The position numbers and the translations under genes were made by a program. The notes below the pieces were generated by a model. It did not search any database. It was not told the origin of the DNA and worked only from the letters and a program-made list of their open reading frames with translations. A DNA stretch of 64,000 nt, from contig CP068450.1 in assembly GCA_023518375.1 (NCBI GenBank), positions 1,116,001-1,180,000 on the forward strand. The letters run 5' to 3'. Positions within the stretch are counted from its first letter, which is position 1, and every line of letters begins with the position of its first letter. Shown one piece after another: positions 37,496-47,085 of this stretch. The stretch comes from Candidatus Hepatincola sp. Av (GTDB taxonomy: Bacteria; Pseudomonadota; Alphaproteobacteria; WRAU01; Hepatincolaceae).

Positions 37496-39739
37496 TTATA
37501 AGCCAAAATTGTAATTATCTAGTCCACGTATGGATAATTTTATACCATAACTATTACTAGAGTCTTCATAAATATCTCTATCTATATAGAATTCCACTTG
37601 TACACACTCGTTGGTCCACCTTAAGGTAAAGTTTACCTCTTTTAATTGAGAGTTATCTTTAGTTGTATCAAATACTGTAGCAGCAACTAAGTTTAGCTTA
37701 TTATTTAAACTAATTCTTATATAGTTATTCAGTTCTGATTGTTGAGCTTCACTATAAATTGAGGTATCTAAATTGTTATACTTATAATAAGTACCACCTA
37801 TTGCAAAAAGAGTATTATGATAACCAATGCTTAAGGAAGATTCTTCTACGGCAAAACTTGGAGTTAAAATACTATCATAAGCTATATAAGTACTTTTTAA
37901 GGGGTATAAATACCAAGAAACAAAATAGTTAGATTTAGCAAACACATTATTGGTATCATAGGAGCTATCCATATTATTAGAATTGCCATAAGTAAACATT
38001 TGCCCAATAAATAATCTACTTCCTAAATCATCAGAATTAAGCATACTACCTTGCAGAGCATATTTTATACTACTACTATCAGTGAAATTATCATACCCTG
38101 AATAATGGTTAATATCAAACAAATTACTAGCTGTTACCGTTTCATTATAGGAATCAAATAAAATATCGTTGTCATTATCATTTAAAGCATCACTCACCAA
38201 CGCCTGAGCAATAGGACCAAAACTATATACAAAATTTCCTTTGTTGTAAATCCATGAATAATCCCAAGTAGCAGCAGCCGCAAGTTGTGAGGCAAAGTTA
38301 TCTTCAATGTTACTATCGTGGGAGCCTAAGCCATCTTGATAGGCAGCAGATTGGCTTAAAACATCTACACTATAGTTACCAAAATTAGTAGGTTTTACAT
38401 ATTGATAACTTACTTTTAAGCCAAGCCGATAAATAGAGTTGTTAGGGTTTCCCCCATAATTCTCCGCATAAAAATTATTACCCTCGGCATTAATATTCAA
38501 CCTACCAAACCTAGTGTAATCACCATAATAATCGTAATTAATACTTGTGGTTGTATCATTCGCGAAAAAGTTGGGGTTAGTGTTTTTAATATTATCAAAA
38601 TCTTTATTTGCATTATCATAATGTTCCCAAGAAAGAGATAGATAATTATTCTTATTAAAAAAACCTTCTAAAATAACATGATCTTCAAAAAAACTTTCTT
38701 CATCATCTTTATCATTAATATCATACAATTTAAGGTATCTAGGATTGCTTACTTGCTCTATTTTACCACTAATACGCCATATTTTGCTTAAGTCTTTATT
38801 AACTTCCCCAAAGAAATGCCATTCAGGATTTTCTGGGGTATCTTTCACATAACCTGCATGAATATTAAAACTACCATTTTCAATAAAACCTTTATAATTT
38901 AAAAGGTATAAAGGACTATGGCTAAAGAAAAGATCTGTAGTCAGTACGGCATCTTGATGTGTCCCAAAAGGCATATAAAAAGGTTGTTCAATGTAACCAC
39001 CATAAGTAGAGTTACTACTAAGTTGAGGAATTAAAAGCCCAGCTTTACGATCTAAGGCTAGGTTAGAAAAGGTAAAATAAGGGCTCCAGAAAACAGGAAT
39101 ATTGTAAACATCAAACCATACATTATGTAATACAATTTTAGAATCTTCTTCATCGTAAATGCCCGACTTAGCATTAACCGACCATGTAGGTAATGAGTTA
39201 GGAGTAACTCGGCAACTAGTGTAACACATATTTTGTAAGTTATAACTAATGTTATTTTTTCTTTCCACGGATCTTGCAATTAACTGAGACTTATCGGCAA
39301 AAACGGTTTTAAAGTCTGTAATGAAGCCTTTTTGAATTTCACTATCTAAAATAATTTCTTTAGCATGGATTTTATTGCCTTGCTCATCTATTAATACTAC
39401 GTTGCCTTTAGCATAAAGGACATCAGTTTTAGAGCTATAAGATATTTGGTCGGCATGCAGTTCTCGGGTTCCTGACTTAAATGTTACTTCCCCTGTGGCG
39501 GTAGCAATATTACTAGTAAAATCATAATAAATGCGTTTAGCTTTGAAATCTACATCTTGTTTTAACTGTTCTTTAGTTGACTGTTTTTTAGAAGAATTAG
39601 TTGTGGCTTTACCAGTATTTTGAGTAGGGCTATTTGTATTCACTGCTGATTGAGAATTATTAGTAGGATCCTCTGCTTGTAATAGGGTAACAAACATTAC
39701 AATAAAAAACAAAATTAAGAGGCATATTTTGTGTAACAT
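37496..39739 (-). CDS. lptD: LPS-assembly outer-membrane protein LptD
   Basis: Outer-membrane barrel that inserts lipopolysaccharide into the outer leaflet. The 747 residues start with a signal peptide (MLHKICLLILFFIVMFVTLLQA), a Ser/Thr/Asn-rich linker, the OstA/beta-jellyroll domain (FKAKRIYYDFTSNIATATGEV, ADQISYSSKTDVLYAKGNVVL), the conserved CYTSCRVTPNSLPTW block and a long beta-barrel with many Tyr, Asn and Asp. Cys residues are present near 171-175 for inter-domain disulfides. Co-transcribed with surA and lptG; implies this organism keeps LPS or a lipid A-like glycolipid. Confidence 0.92.
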   Translation of the reverse strand: MLHKICLLILFFIVMFVTLLQAEDPTNNSQSAVNTNSPTQNTGKATTNSSKKQSTKEQLKQDVDFKAKRIYYDFTSNIATATGEVTFKSGTRELHADQISYSSKTDVLYAKGNVVLIDEQGNKIHAKEIILDSEIQKGFITDFKTVFADKSQLIARSVERKNNISYNLQNMCYTSCRVTPNSLPTWSVNAKSGIYDEEDSKIVLHNVWFDVYNIPVFWSPYFTFSNLALDRKAGLLIPQLSSNSTYGGYIEQPFYMPFGTHQDAVLTTDLFFSHSPLYLLNYKGFIENGSFNIHAGYVKDTPENPEWHFFGEVNKDLSKIWRISGKIEQVSNPRYLKLYDINDKDDEESFFEDHVILEGFFNKNNYLSLSWEHYDNANKDFDNIKNTNPNFFANDTTTSINYDYYGDYTRFGRLNINAEGNNFYAENYGGNPNNSIYRLGLKVSYQYVKPTNFGNYSVDVLSQSAAYQDGLGSHDSNIEDNFASQLAAAATWDYSWIYNKGNFVYSFGPIAQALVSDALNDNDNDILFDSYNETVTASNLFDINHYSGYDNFTDSSSIKYALQGSMLNSDDLGSRLFIGQMFTYGNSNNMDSSYDTNNVFAKSNYFVSWYLYPLKSTYIAYDSILTPSFAVEESSLSIGYHNTLFAIGGTYYKYNNLDTSIYSEAQQSELNNYIRISLNNKLNLVAATVFDTTKDNSQLKEVNFTLRWTNECVQVEFYIDRDIYEDSSNSYGIKLSIRGLDNYNFGL

Positions 39740-39753
39740 TAAGCTTTTTCTAG

Positions 39754-40854
39754 TTAATAACCTTCTTTTGCAAATAAGATGTTAATGGTTATAAGCATAA
39801 TAATTAGCTTTGATAACAATATTAATATAAAAGGCTTAATAATTTCTAAAGAAGCTAAGGAACCAATAATGTTGGTAAGTAAAAATATAAAGAAGCCAAA
39901 CACTATAGTTAAAAATATTGCATAAATTCTTTTACCGCTACGCATATCATAAAGAGAAAACCTCATACTGATAAAAATCATAGAGAATAATAAAAAAGGT
40001 AAGGTAAGAAGATCAAAAAAGTAAACGGCATAAGAAGCCGTACTAATACCTGCTAGTTTCAAGGCTTTTATAAAAGTAGGAACTGCCCAGATGAAAATTT
40101 CACTTGGTTCGGCAGATAAACTCCGTAATTGTGATTGATTAAGGTTAAGTGGTATAACTAATTGTTTAAGTTTTTGTGGGAATTTTTCCTTAGCACTATA
40201 AGTAATCACATTGTTTAAAGATAATGTTTGTTTTGCTAAAGTTCCTGATTTAGCTATTAAAGAGTTAGTTAAAATATTTTTATGAAGGTCAATAACAGAT
40301 ACTTTAGCAAAGTAGAAAATATCATTTTTTATTTTTCCTCTTTGAGCTAAAATAATTTTTTCAGCAAAATTTGGCTCTTTATAAACAATCCAAATAATGT
40401 TGCTACCAGAATTAATAAACTCTTGGTTTCCTTTGTTAGATAGTAAAGCATTTAATTTATTTTGGTAAGGAATAGAAATAGTATTAAGAGGACTAATAAC
40501 TAAAATAGTTAACAACGACCATAAGAAAGTAATAATTAAAAAAGGTTGTAAAAATTGCCATACTGAAATACCTGAGGCTTTATAAATATCTAATTCTCGT
40601 TTTAATACCACATCTCTTATTGTATAAAATGCAGCAAATAATATTAAAAATGGGGTAATTTGAATAACAATCCATGGAATACGAAAGATAGAGTTTAGTA
40701 AAAACAGCATATAATCGTTACTAGTATCAGAGAATCTTCTTACTGATTCTGAAAAATCTATTAAAATAATCAAAAAAATTACTAAAATACTAAATAGAAG
40801 AATAGATTTTAAAAATTTACGACTAATATAAAAGAAAATTATTCTAGGTAGCAC
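39754..40854 (-). CDS. lptG: LPS export permease LptG
   Basis: Inner-membrane permease of the LptB2FG exporter. The 366 residues have three N-terminal membrane helices, RELDIYKASGISVWQFLQP (the LptB-coupling helix), a periplasmic beta-jellyroll (about 130-265) and three C-terminal helices. It fits the YjgP/YjgQ family; LptG is chosen over LptF by neighbourhood with lptD, which is the usual alphaproteobacterial order. Its partner lptF, normally adjacent, is not in this window. Confidence 0.85.
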   Translation of the reverse strand: MLPRIIFFYISRKFLKSILLFSILVIFLIILIDFSESVRRFSDTSNDYMLFLLNSIFRIPWIVIQITPFLILFAAFYTIRDVVLKRELDIYKASGISVWQFLQPFLIITFLWSLLTILVISPLNTISIPYQNKLNALLSNKGNQEFINSGSNIIWIVYKEPNFAEKIILAQRGKIKNDIFYFAKVSVIDLHKNILTNSLIAKSGTLAKQTLSLNNVITYSAKEKFPQKLKQLVIPLNLNQSQLRSLSAEPSEIFIWAVPTFIKALKLAGISTASYAVYFFDLLTLPFLLFSMIFISMRFSLYDMRSGKRIYAIFLTIVFGFFIFLLTNIIGSLASLEIIKPFILILLSKLIIMLITINILFAKEGY

Positions 40855-40859
40855 GACTC

Positions 40860-42257
40860 TTATTCCGATAAAATTTTTTTAGGATTAAAAATATTGTTAG
40901 TATCTAAAGTATTTTTTAATAATCTCATTAAAATAGCTTGATTATTTTTATAAAAGTGTTGGAATTCTTCTTTATGCACTAAACCAACCCCATGTTCTGC
41001 ACAAAATGAACCTTGATAATTCATTACACTATTTACTAATAAGTTTTTTATTTTAGCCTTTTGTTCTTTTAAGTCAATAGTAGCATTATTGACAGCTGAA
41101 AGATTAAAATGTAAATTACCATCACCTAAATGTCCAAAAATTATAGGGAGGATTTGGTTAGGGTAAAGCTGGTTTAAGGTTTTTAGATTTTCTTCAATAA
41201 ATATGGCTAAAGATGATAAGGGCAAAGATATATCATGTTTTAAACTAATACCATAAGCACTTTGGCTTTCAGGAATAGCAAAACGCAAATCCCATATATT
41301 ATCATCTTGGCTTGTATAATATTTATTAGTTTTGAGTATTTTTTGAACAGTAGTTTTTAAGTATTGTAAAAAGGTGGGAGATGAATCATAAATTTCAAAA
41401 GACATTAATACATACCATGCAGTATTAGTAGGTAAAGGGAAGAGTATCTTAGGATTATACTTTAAGGTAATCTTCACAGCATTTTGGTTAAATATTTCAA
41501 AAGCACATAAGTTAGACGCTAGTTTATTTTGTATGGCGGTAAATAAGGCTATGGAATCAGGTATATTTTCTATAGCTACTAAAGTATGTAACCTGCGGTA
41601 AGGTTTAGGAAATAACTTTAAAGAAGCAGCACAAATAAAACCTAAAATACCTTCTGCACCAATAAATAAGTGCTTAAAGTCGGAACCAATATTCCTTTTT
41701 CTTAACACATGTAAATCACTAATAATGTTTCCATTGGGTAATACAACCTCTAAACCTAAGGTTAAATCTCTCATATTGCCATATTTTAAAACATGAATTC
41801 CACCAGCATTGGTGGCTAAATTGCCTCCTATGGTACAAGTTTTTTCTGAGGGTAAACTTAAGGGAAACATTAAATTATGTTGCCTAGCATATGTTTGAGC
41901 CTGCCAAAGTGTAACTCCGCTTTGGCAGGTAAAAGAGCGGTTGGTTTCATTAAAATCTAGTAATTTATTTAAGTATTTAGAATTAAGAATAACTTGCTCC
42001 TTTTGAGCTACAGCTCCACCTACTAAACCTGTATTACCAGATTGAGGAATAATAGGAATATCATGGCTATAACAATAAGTAATAATTTTAGCTACTTCTT
42101 CTACACTTTTTGGTAAAACGATAATTGAAGGATTAGAGGAAAAATTACCCCGTTTTTCGGTAGCTAATTCTTGAAAGTTTGGGTTTTGAGGTAACAAAAT
42201 TTGCTGATTTTCTAAAAAATTACTTAAAAAAGATTGAAAAGCAGGTATTTTTGTCAT
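40860..42257 (-). CDS. FAD-linked 2-hydroxyacid oxidase/dehydrogenase (GlcD/D2HGDH type)
   Basis: Flavoprotein that oxidises a D-2-hydroxy acid (glycolate, D-lactate or D-2-hydroxyglutarate). The 465 residues have the FAD-binding PCMH fold (IVLPKSVEEVAKIITYC, IIPQSGNTGLVGGAV, CTIGGNLATNAGGIHVLKYGNMRDL) and the C-terminal cap with the metal/substrate motif FGHLGDGNLHFNLS and CAEHGVGLVHKEEF. Single-subunit length favours D-2-hydroxyglutarate or D-lactate dehydrogenase; substrate is not decidable. Five bases from both lptG and tsaC in the operon. Confidence 0.85.
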   Translation of the reverse strand: MTKIPAFQSFLSNFLENQQILLPQNPNFQELATEKRGNFSSNPSIIVLPKSVEEVAKIITYCYSHDIPIIPQSGNTGLVGGAVAQKEQVILNSKYLNKLLDFNETNRSFTCQSGVTLWQAQTYARQHNLMFPLSLPSEKTCTIGGNLATNAGGIHVLKYGNMRDLTLGLEVVLPNGNIISDLHVLRKRNIGSDFKHLFIGAEGILGFICAASLKLFPKPYRRLHTLVAIENIPDSIALFTAIQNKLASNLCAFEIFNQNAVKITLKYNPKILFPLPTNTAWYVLMSFEIYDSSPTFLQYLKTTVQKILKTNKYYTSQDDNIWDLRFAIPESQSAYGISLKHDISLPLSSLAIFIEENLKTLNQLYPNQILPIIFGHLGDGNLHFNLSAVNNATIDLKEQKAKIKNLLVNSVMNYQGSFCAEHGVGLVHKEEFQHFYKNNQAILMRLLKNTLDTNNIFNPKKILSE

Positions 42258-42262
42258 TTTTT

Positions 42263-43219
42263 TTATTCTTTGTAAGCCGCTTTTTGAAGTTTTTCATTAA
42301 TAGCTATACCCAGCCCCACATTAGGAATAGGCATAACACAAATTCTTGTTAATCCTTTAGCATCTAATTCCCATAATGCTTTAAATAAATTCTTAGCAGC
42401 TTCCTGTAAATTTTTCTTAGGAGATAAATTATATACAGCTACATTTTTAGGTAGCACAAAATTAATTTCGCCAAAAGCTAATAAACCATCATTCTCTTGT
42501 AGTTTCTCACAAGATAGCTCTAAGGGAGTATTAGGGCTATAGTGTTTCTTTAGCATACCAGAGGCAATAATTTTTTCTTCTTTTTGTGAAACAATAGGAA
42601 TATTTAAAGATTGTAAATCTTCAAGGGTAATATGTCCGTGCCTAAGTATTTTAAGGTTTTTATTATTGCTAATATCAACAATAGTAGACTCTAATCCTAA
42701 AGTGCTTGCACCATCGTCTAAAAGCATTAAATTTTCTTCAGCAAAAGATTTTACTACATGTTCAGGTAAAGTTGGGCTAATTTTATTACTAATATTAGCA
42801 CTAGGAGCCGCTATAGGTAAAGAGGCGTAACGAATTAAAGCAAGAGCCGTCTTATGGTTAGGTACTCTTACTCCTTGAGTTGGTAAATTCGCTGAAACCA
42901 TAGGTATTAAGTGAGAGGTATTCTTTTTCTTTAATATAACAGTTAATGGACCAGGCATGAATTTTTTGTAAATAATTTTACAAAGATCATTAACAATACA
43001 ATCTTCAGCAATATGATCTAGGCTAGCATAATGGGCAATCAAAGGATTATGTAAAGGACGGTTTTTATATTGATAGATTTTATTAATTGCTATATTAGAA
43101 TAGGCTGAACCACCAAGCCCATAAACTGTTTCAGTAGGAAAGGCTACAATATTGTTTTGCTTAATTTGTTCCGCTGCTAACTTAATATTAGCCTGAGTAC
43201 TAGATAGTACTTGGATCAT
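42263..43219 (-). CDS. tsaC: Threonylcarbamoyl-AMP synthase (Sua5/TsaC)
   Basis: Makes threonylcarbamoyl-AMP for the t6A37 tRNA modification. The 318 residues include the YrdC fold with NNIVAFPTETVYGLGGSA, KIYQYKNRPLHNPL, PGPLTVILKK, VRVPNHKTALALI and LPIAAPSANISNKISPT, then a C-terminal Sua5 extension (about 215-318), so it is the long Sua5-type enzyme. Overlaps cysQ by 20 bases and precedes the FAD oxidase by 5. Confidence 0.93.
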   Translation of the reverse strand: MIQVLSSTQANIKLAAEQIKQNNIVAFPTETVYGLGGSAYSNIAINKIYQYKNRPLHNPLIAHYASLDHIAEDCIVNDLCKIIYKKFMPGPLTVILKKKNTSHLIPMVSANLPTQGVRVPNHKTALALIRYASLPIAAPSANISNKISPTLPEHVVKSFAEENLMLLDDGASTLGLESTIVDISNNKNLKILRHGHITLEDLQSLNIPIVSQKEEKIIASGMLKKHYSPNTPLELSCEKLQENDGLLAFGEINFVLPKNVAVYNLSPKKNLQEAAKNLFKALWELDAKGLTRICVMPIPNVGLGIAINEKLQKAAYKE

Positions 43220-43991
43220 AGTCTTTATCTCCTATAGCTAATAAGCAAGGTGCTAAATAAGGTGGTTTGCCATATTTAAAATTAGTGGTAGGTGCTTGAA
43301 AAACTACTTTACCACCTGCAGCCACAATTAAAGCATGCCCTGGAGTTATATCCCAATCACAGGCTTTGTTTTGTTTACGAGTATAAAAGTCGGCTAAACC
43401 TTCTGCAATATATGTAAATTTTACAGAAGAGGGCATTTTTAAATCCTCAACAATATTTAGTTTTTGTAAAAGAGCTTTAGGGGTAACTTGTTCATCAGAT
43501 GATATTAATACCGCTCCTTCTTGCTTAAGTTTACGGGTAAAGATTTGCTTTGGTGGTTCATTGCCAACTTTCTTGTAAGCACCATAGGTTAAGGAGCCAT
43601 ACCAAACGGTATTGTTATCAGGAGTATGAATAATGCCAAAAATAGGAATATTATTGGCATCTACAAAGGCAAGGTTAACAGTATATGAAGATTTATTATC
43701 AACATAAGAATGAGTACTATCAATAGGGTCTATAGACCAAAAAGGTTTATTGGTAGCTACTATGTTTGTGCCATTTGCAACATCTTCTTCAGAAAGAATA
43801 ATATTGCTATCTTGTAGTTTATTTCTAATCACTTGATGAAAAAAGGCATCTAGCTCCTTATCGGCGTTAGTTACTAAGCTACCATCAGCTTTATGCTCTA
43901 CTTGTAAACCTTGATTCCTTAATTGTTTTGCTTTTGTGCCAGCCTCTATAGTTGCTTCTACTAATAGTTGAATTTGTTGTTCAGTAATCAT
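43200..43991 (-). CDS. cysQ: 3'(2'),5'-bisphosphate nucleotidase, CysQ-like
   Basis: Inositol-monophosphatase-fold enzyme, likely converting 3'-phosphoadenosine 5'-phosphate to AMP. The 263 residues show ADGSLVTNADKELDAFF, ILSEEDVANG, the metal motif FWSIDPIDSTHSYV, and the CysQ-like end SSVKFTYIAEGLADFYTRKQNKACDWDITPGHALIVAAGG. The usual Gly of DPxDGT is Ser here (DPIDST), a small deviation in the metal-binding loop. First gene of the long leftward operon; divergent from pepA by 109 bp. Confidence 0.82.
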   Translation of the reverse strand: MITEQQIQLLVEATIEAGTKAKQLRNQGLQVEHKADGSLVTNADKELDAFFHQVIRNKLQDSNIILSEEDVANGTNIVATNKPFWSIDPIDSTHSYVDNKSSYTVNLAFVDANNIPIFGIIHTPDNNTVWYGSLTYGAYKKVGNEPPKQIFTRKLKQEGAVLISSDEQVTPKALLQKLNIVEDLKMPSSVKFTYIAEGLADFYTRKQNKACDWDITPGHALIVAAGGKVVFQAPTTNFKYGKPPYLAPCLLAIGDKDYDPSTI

Positions 43992-44100
43992 GCTTAACCT
44001 TTGCTTTTTAAGATATTTGTTAATATACTTTATATTAAAATATGTTACTATTAATTATTAAATTATATAAGAAAATTACGGAAAAGCATAGGTTATAATC

Positions 44101-45555
44101 ATGAATATTCAATTTATAGACGGCAAAGAATTAAAAGAGAATACTAATGTAACTCAATTAATATTCATATCCCAAGAGTGTTTTTTAAAATTATCCACTA
44201 AGCAACAAGAGCAATATCAAGCATTAGGTTTCAATGGAAAATATAAAGAAATTCTTACTCTTACTTCTGAATCTAACTTCCTTAAAACAGTTTTAATAGG
44301 TTTAGGAGCTGAAGATAAACTTCAAGATAAACAAATTTTAGCATTAGCAGGATATGCTACCTCAACAATCAAACATAATAATATTTTATTAACTTATAAG
44401 GTTAATAAAGCAAGTGCTATATTAGTAAGCAATACAATTCTAGGTATTCAATTAAAAGCATGGACTTTTGATAAATATATTTCAGATTCCTCAAGAAAAA
44501 ATCCCCTAAAAGATTTAAACATCAAGGTAACACTACCTAGTGGTATTAATAAAAGTGAAATTAATTTAACAGAAATTGAAGCTATTTTTCAAGGAGTAAT
44601 TTTAGCTAGGGATTTAATTAATGAACCAGCTAATATTTTATACCCATACAGTTATGTAAACATTATTAAAGATTTACAAAAACATGGCATTAAGGTAACT
44701 ATTTTAGATGCTAAACAACTGAATAAGCTAGGTATGGGTGCTTTATTATCTGTTGCCATAGGTAGTAATAAAGAACCTTATGTTGCTATTTTGGAATATA
44801 TGGGTAATAAAAAACAAAAACAACCTTTAGCTTTTGTTGGTAAGGGAGTTACTTTTGATAGTGGCGGTTATTCTTTAAAACCAGCTATGGGCATGATTGA
44901 TATGAAAAAAGATATGTCGGGTTCAGCGAGTGTAGTTGGTTTATTAAAAACTTTAGCATTAAGAAAAGCCAAAGTAAATGTTATTGGGGTAGTAGGCTTA
45001 GTAGAGAATATGGTAAATGGTGAATCTACTAAACCTGGTGATATTGTAACATCAATGTCTGGTAAAACTATTGAAAGGCTAAATACTGATGCTGAAGGGC
45101 GGTTAGTATTAGCAGATTTATTGTGGTACACTCAACAAAAATATCAACCTAAATTTATGGTTAATCTAGCTACTTTAACCGGTGCTATTATTGTGTCACT
45201 TGGTACAGAAAGAGCTGGTTTGTTTTCTAATAACCAAGAATTAATTGATGACTTATTAAAAGCTGGAGAGCAAAGTGGTGAGTTGTTATGGCATATGCCA
45301 ACAGGGGAAGAATACAGTACCAAGTTGCGTTCGCCTATCGCTGACTTACAAGATATTTCCTTAGAGCCAAAAGTAGCAGGTAGTATTTATGCAGCCATGT
45401 TCTTACAAGAGTTTGTTAATGATACGCCATGGGCTCATTTAGATATTGCTGGAGTAGCAGCTCTTAGTAGTAACACCGACTTATGCCAACATGGGGCTCC
45501 TGGTTTTGGGGTTCGTCTTTTAAATGAATTAGTAAAAAAATATGAAGTAAACTAA
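44101..45555 (+). CDS. pepA: Leucyl aminopeptidase (cytosol aminopeptidase, M17)
   Basis: Dimetal peptidase releasing N-terminal residues; in some bacteria also a DNA-binding regulator. The 484 residues show LARDLINEPANILYP, VGKGVTFDSGGYSLKPAMGMIDMKKDMSGSA (metal and catalytic Lys), the family signature NTDAEGRLVLADLLWY with catalytic Arg, and ANLTGA-like NLATLTGAI. ATG at 44101. Its stop and the holC start share one base (TAATG), so they are translationally coupled. Confidence 0.96.
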   Translation: MNIQFIDGKELKENTNVTQLIFISQECFLKLSTKQQEQYQALGFNGKYKEILTLTSESNFLKTVLIGLGAEDKLQDKQILALAGYATSTIKHNNILLTYKVNKASAILVSNTILGIQLKAWTFDKYISDSSRKNPLKDLNIKVTLPSGINKSEINLTEIEAIFQGVILARDLINEPANILYPYSYVNIIKDLQKHGIKVTILDAKQLNKLGMGALLSVAIGSNKEPYVAILEYMGNKKQKQPLAFVGKGVTFDSGGYSLKPAMGMIDMKKDMSGSASVVGLLKTLALRKAKVNVIGVVGLVENMVNGESTKPGDIVTSMSGKTIERLNTDAEGRLVLADLLWYTQQKYQPKFMVNLATLTGAIIVSLGTERAGLFSNNQELIDDLLKAGEQSGELLWHMPTGEEYSTKLRSPIADLQDISLEPKVAGSIYAAMFLQEFVNDTPWAHLDIAGVAALSSNTDLCQHGAPGFGVRLLNELVKKYEVN

Positions 45556-46007
45556 TGCCTGAAATAGCTTTTTATGGAATATTGCATACTAATATTTATA
45601 AAGTATTAGCAGTACTATTAGAAAAATCTTTAAAAGTTAATAAAGCATGCCAAGTGTTAGCGGATAATCTGGAGGAATCAGAGTATGTTAATAAGTATTT
45701 ATGGTCTTCTGTTACTTGGTTACCCCATTGTGTAGTAGGTGCTAAAGAAGAACCTCATACTCCTATAGTAATAGACTATGTAGGTAGTAACCAGCCTTTG
45801 CAAAAGCAACAAGAGTATTTGTTTTGTATCAATAATACAGATTACTCTAATATAACAGGTTTCCAAAAAGTATTTATTGTTTTTAACTTGCAAGAACCAG
45901 AGGTGGCAAAGTACAATAGACAAAGATGGAAAAATTATAGCCAAAATAATTATGTAGTCAACTTTTATCAACAAAACCTAAAGGGTGCTTTTGAAAAACA
46001 GATTTAG
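45555..46007 (+). CDS. holC: DNA polymerase III chi subunit
   Basis: Clamp-loader accessory that links to single-strand-binding protein. The 150 residues fit HolC: FYGILHTNIYKVLAVLLEKSLKVNKACQV, a middle segment ending in LWSSVTWLPHCVVG, the VVFNLQEPEVAKYNRQRWKNY-like C-terminal block (VFNLQEPEVAKYNRQRWKNY). The pepA-holC pairing is a classical proteobacterial arrangement. Overlaps the next gene. Confidence 0.88.
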   Translation: MPEIAFYGILHTNIYKVLAVLLEKSLKVNKACQVLADNLEESEYVNKYLWSSVTWLPHCVVGAKEEPHTPIVIDYVGSNQPLQKQQEYLFCINNTDYSNITGFQKVFIVFNLQEPEVAKYNRQRWKNYSQNNYVVNFYQQNLKGAFEKQI

Positions 46008-47082
46008 TATTCTATTAAGAAGTTTTATTATTATTCTAGGCTTTATTATGGCTAGTTGGGCTTATGCTGATTTATTCTCTTATGATATGAACCTTTCTAA
46101 AGTTGCCAATGATACCGAGCAAGCAAAAAATGATGCTATTTTAGAAGGCAGACTTATTGCTTTACAAAGTGTTATGCAGAAAATTACTAGTACAAAATAT
46201 AATTCGGCAATTATAACTAAGTTAACTTTAGAAGATGCTTTTGGTTTTGAAAAAAGTTTTAAAATTAAACAAGAAAAATTCTTTGCTGGGCGTTATGTAG
46301 GTGAGGTGAACTTTACTTTTGATCGTGATAGAGTGTTAAGTTTTTTAGATGATAATAAAATTCCTTATACTGAAAAGCAGGGCACAAAATATTTAATAGT
46401 ACTTTCCAATCCTGCAGGGAAGGAATTACCGAATGTAGATGTGTGGAACTTCTATTGGAATAATTATACTGCTACAAACTTTACTACCAATATTATTGTT
46501 TACGATAATAGTGGCAAATTAAACATTAACAAAAAAGATGATTTAGCAAAATTAAAAACAAAACTAGAGGTTCAAGATATATTCTTTGTAACTATTAAAG
46601 CTACCTCTGTAGTTCAACCTATGGAAGACAATACAGAATCTAAAAGGAATAAACAAAACAATTTAGATCAAGACTTTCAACCTCCTAAATATTTGTATAC
46701 AATTAATATGAAGTCTGCTTTTACTGATTATAAATTAACTAAGGAAGTAGATGATATAGCCAAAGCCTTTATGTTAACCGTACAAGGAGTTGATGATAAT
46801 AATAAAAATATGATTTTTGCTCGTTATAGCCACCAAAGTGATGATTTATTCTTGAACATAGATACTTCAGATTATGAAAAAAGAGTAGCAATAGAAAAAC
46901 GTATTACGAATATTATTGGTATTTCTGATGTTTTTGTGAAAGAAATTGGTTATGGCTATGTTAAATTACATATTTCTTATAAAGATACAGTAGCAACTTT
47001 AAGGGCAGAGCTAGCCAAGCAATGTATAGATTTTAACTTAGATACTTTTTACCTTGATTTATATAAAGAGTGTACAATTTAA
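45985..47082 (+). CDS. DUF2066-domain secreted protein
   Basis: A 365-residue exported protein of unknown function. Signal peptide (SILLRSFIIILGFIMASWAYA), then the DUF2066-like region: DAILEGRLIALQSVMQKIT, FEKSFKIKQEKFFAGRYVGEVNFTFDRDRVLSFLDDNKIPY, YLIVLSNP. GTG at 45985 or TTG at 45991 are possible; the TTG gives a tidy MKNRFSILLRSF. DUF2066 genes often lie just before hda in alphaproteobacteria, as here (3-bp gap). Confidence 0.72.
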   Translation: MLLKNRFSILLRSFIIILGFIMASWAYADLFSYDMNLSKVANDTEQAKNDAILEGRLIALQSVMQKITSTKYNSAIITKLTLEDAFGFEKSFKIKQEKFFAGRYVGEVNFTFDRDRVLSFLDDNKIPYTEKQGTKYLIVLSNPAGKELPNVDVWNFYWNNYTATNFTTNIIVYDNSGKLNINKKDDLAKLKTKLEVQDIFFVTIKATSVVQPMEDNTESKRNKQNNLDQDFQPPKYLYTINMKSAFTDYKLTKEVDDIAKAFMLTVQGVDDNNKNMIFARYSHQSDDLFLNIDTSDYEKRVAIEKRITNIIGISDVFVKEIGYGYVKLHISYKDTVATLRAELAKQCIDFNLDTFYLDLYKECTI

Positions 47083-47085
47083 GGA

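Noticed and set aside
45985-47082. The DUF2066 gene as a pilus or secretin component
   Set aside because: No secretin, pilin or AMIN-type motif is visible; only the DUF2066-like pattern and the hda neighbourhood support an assignment.
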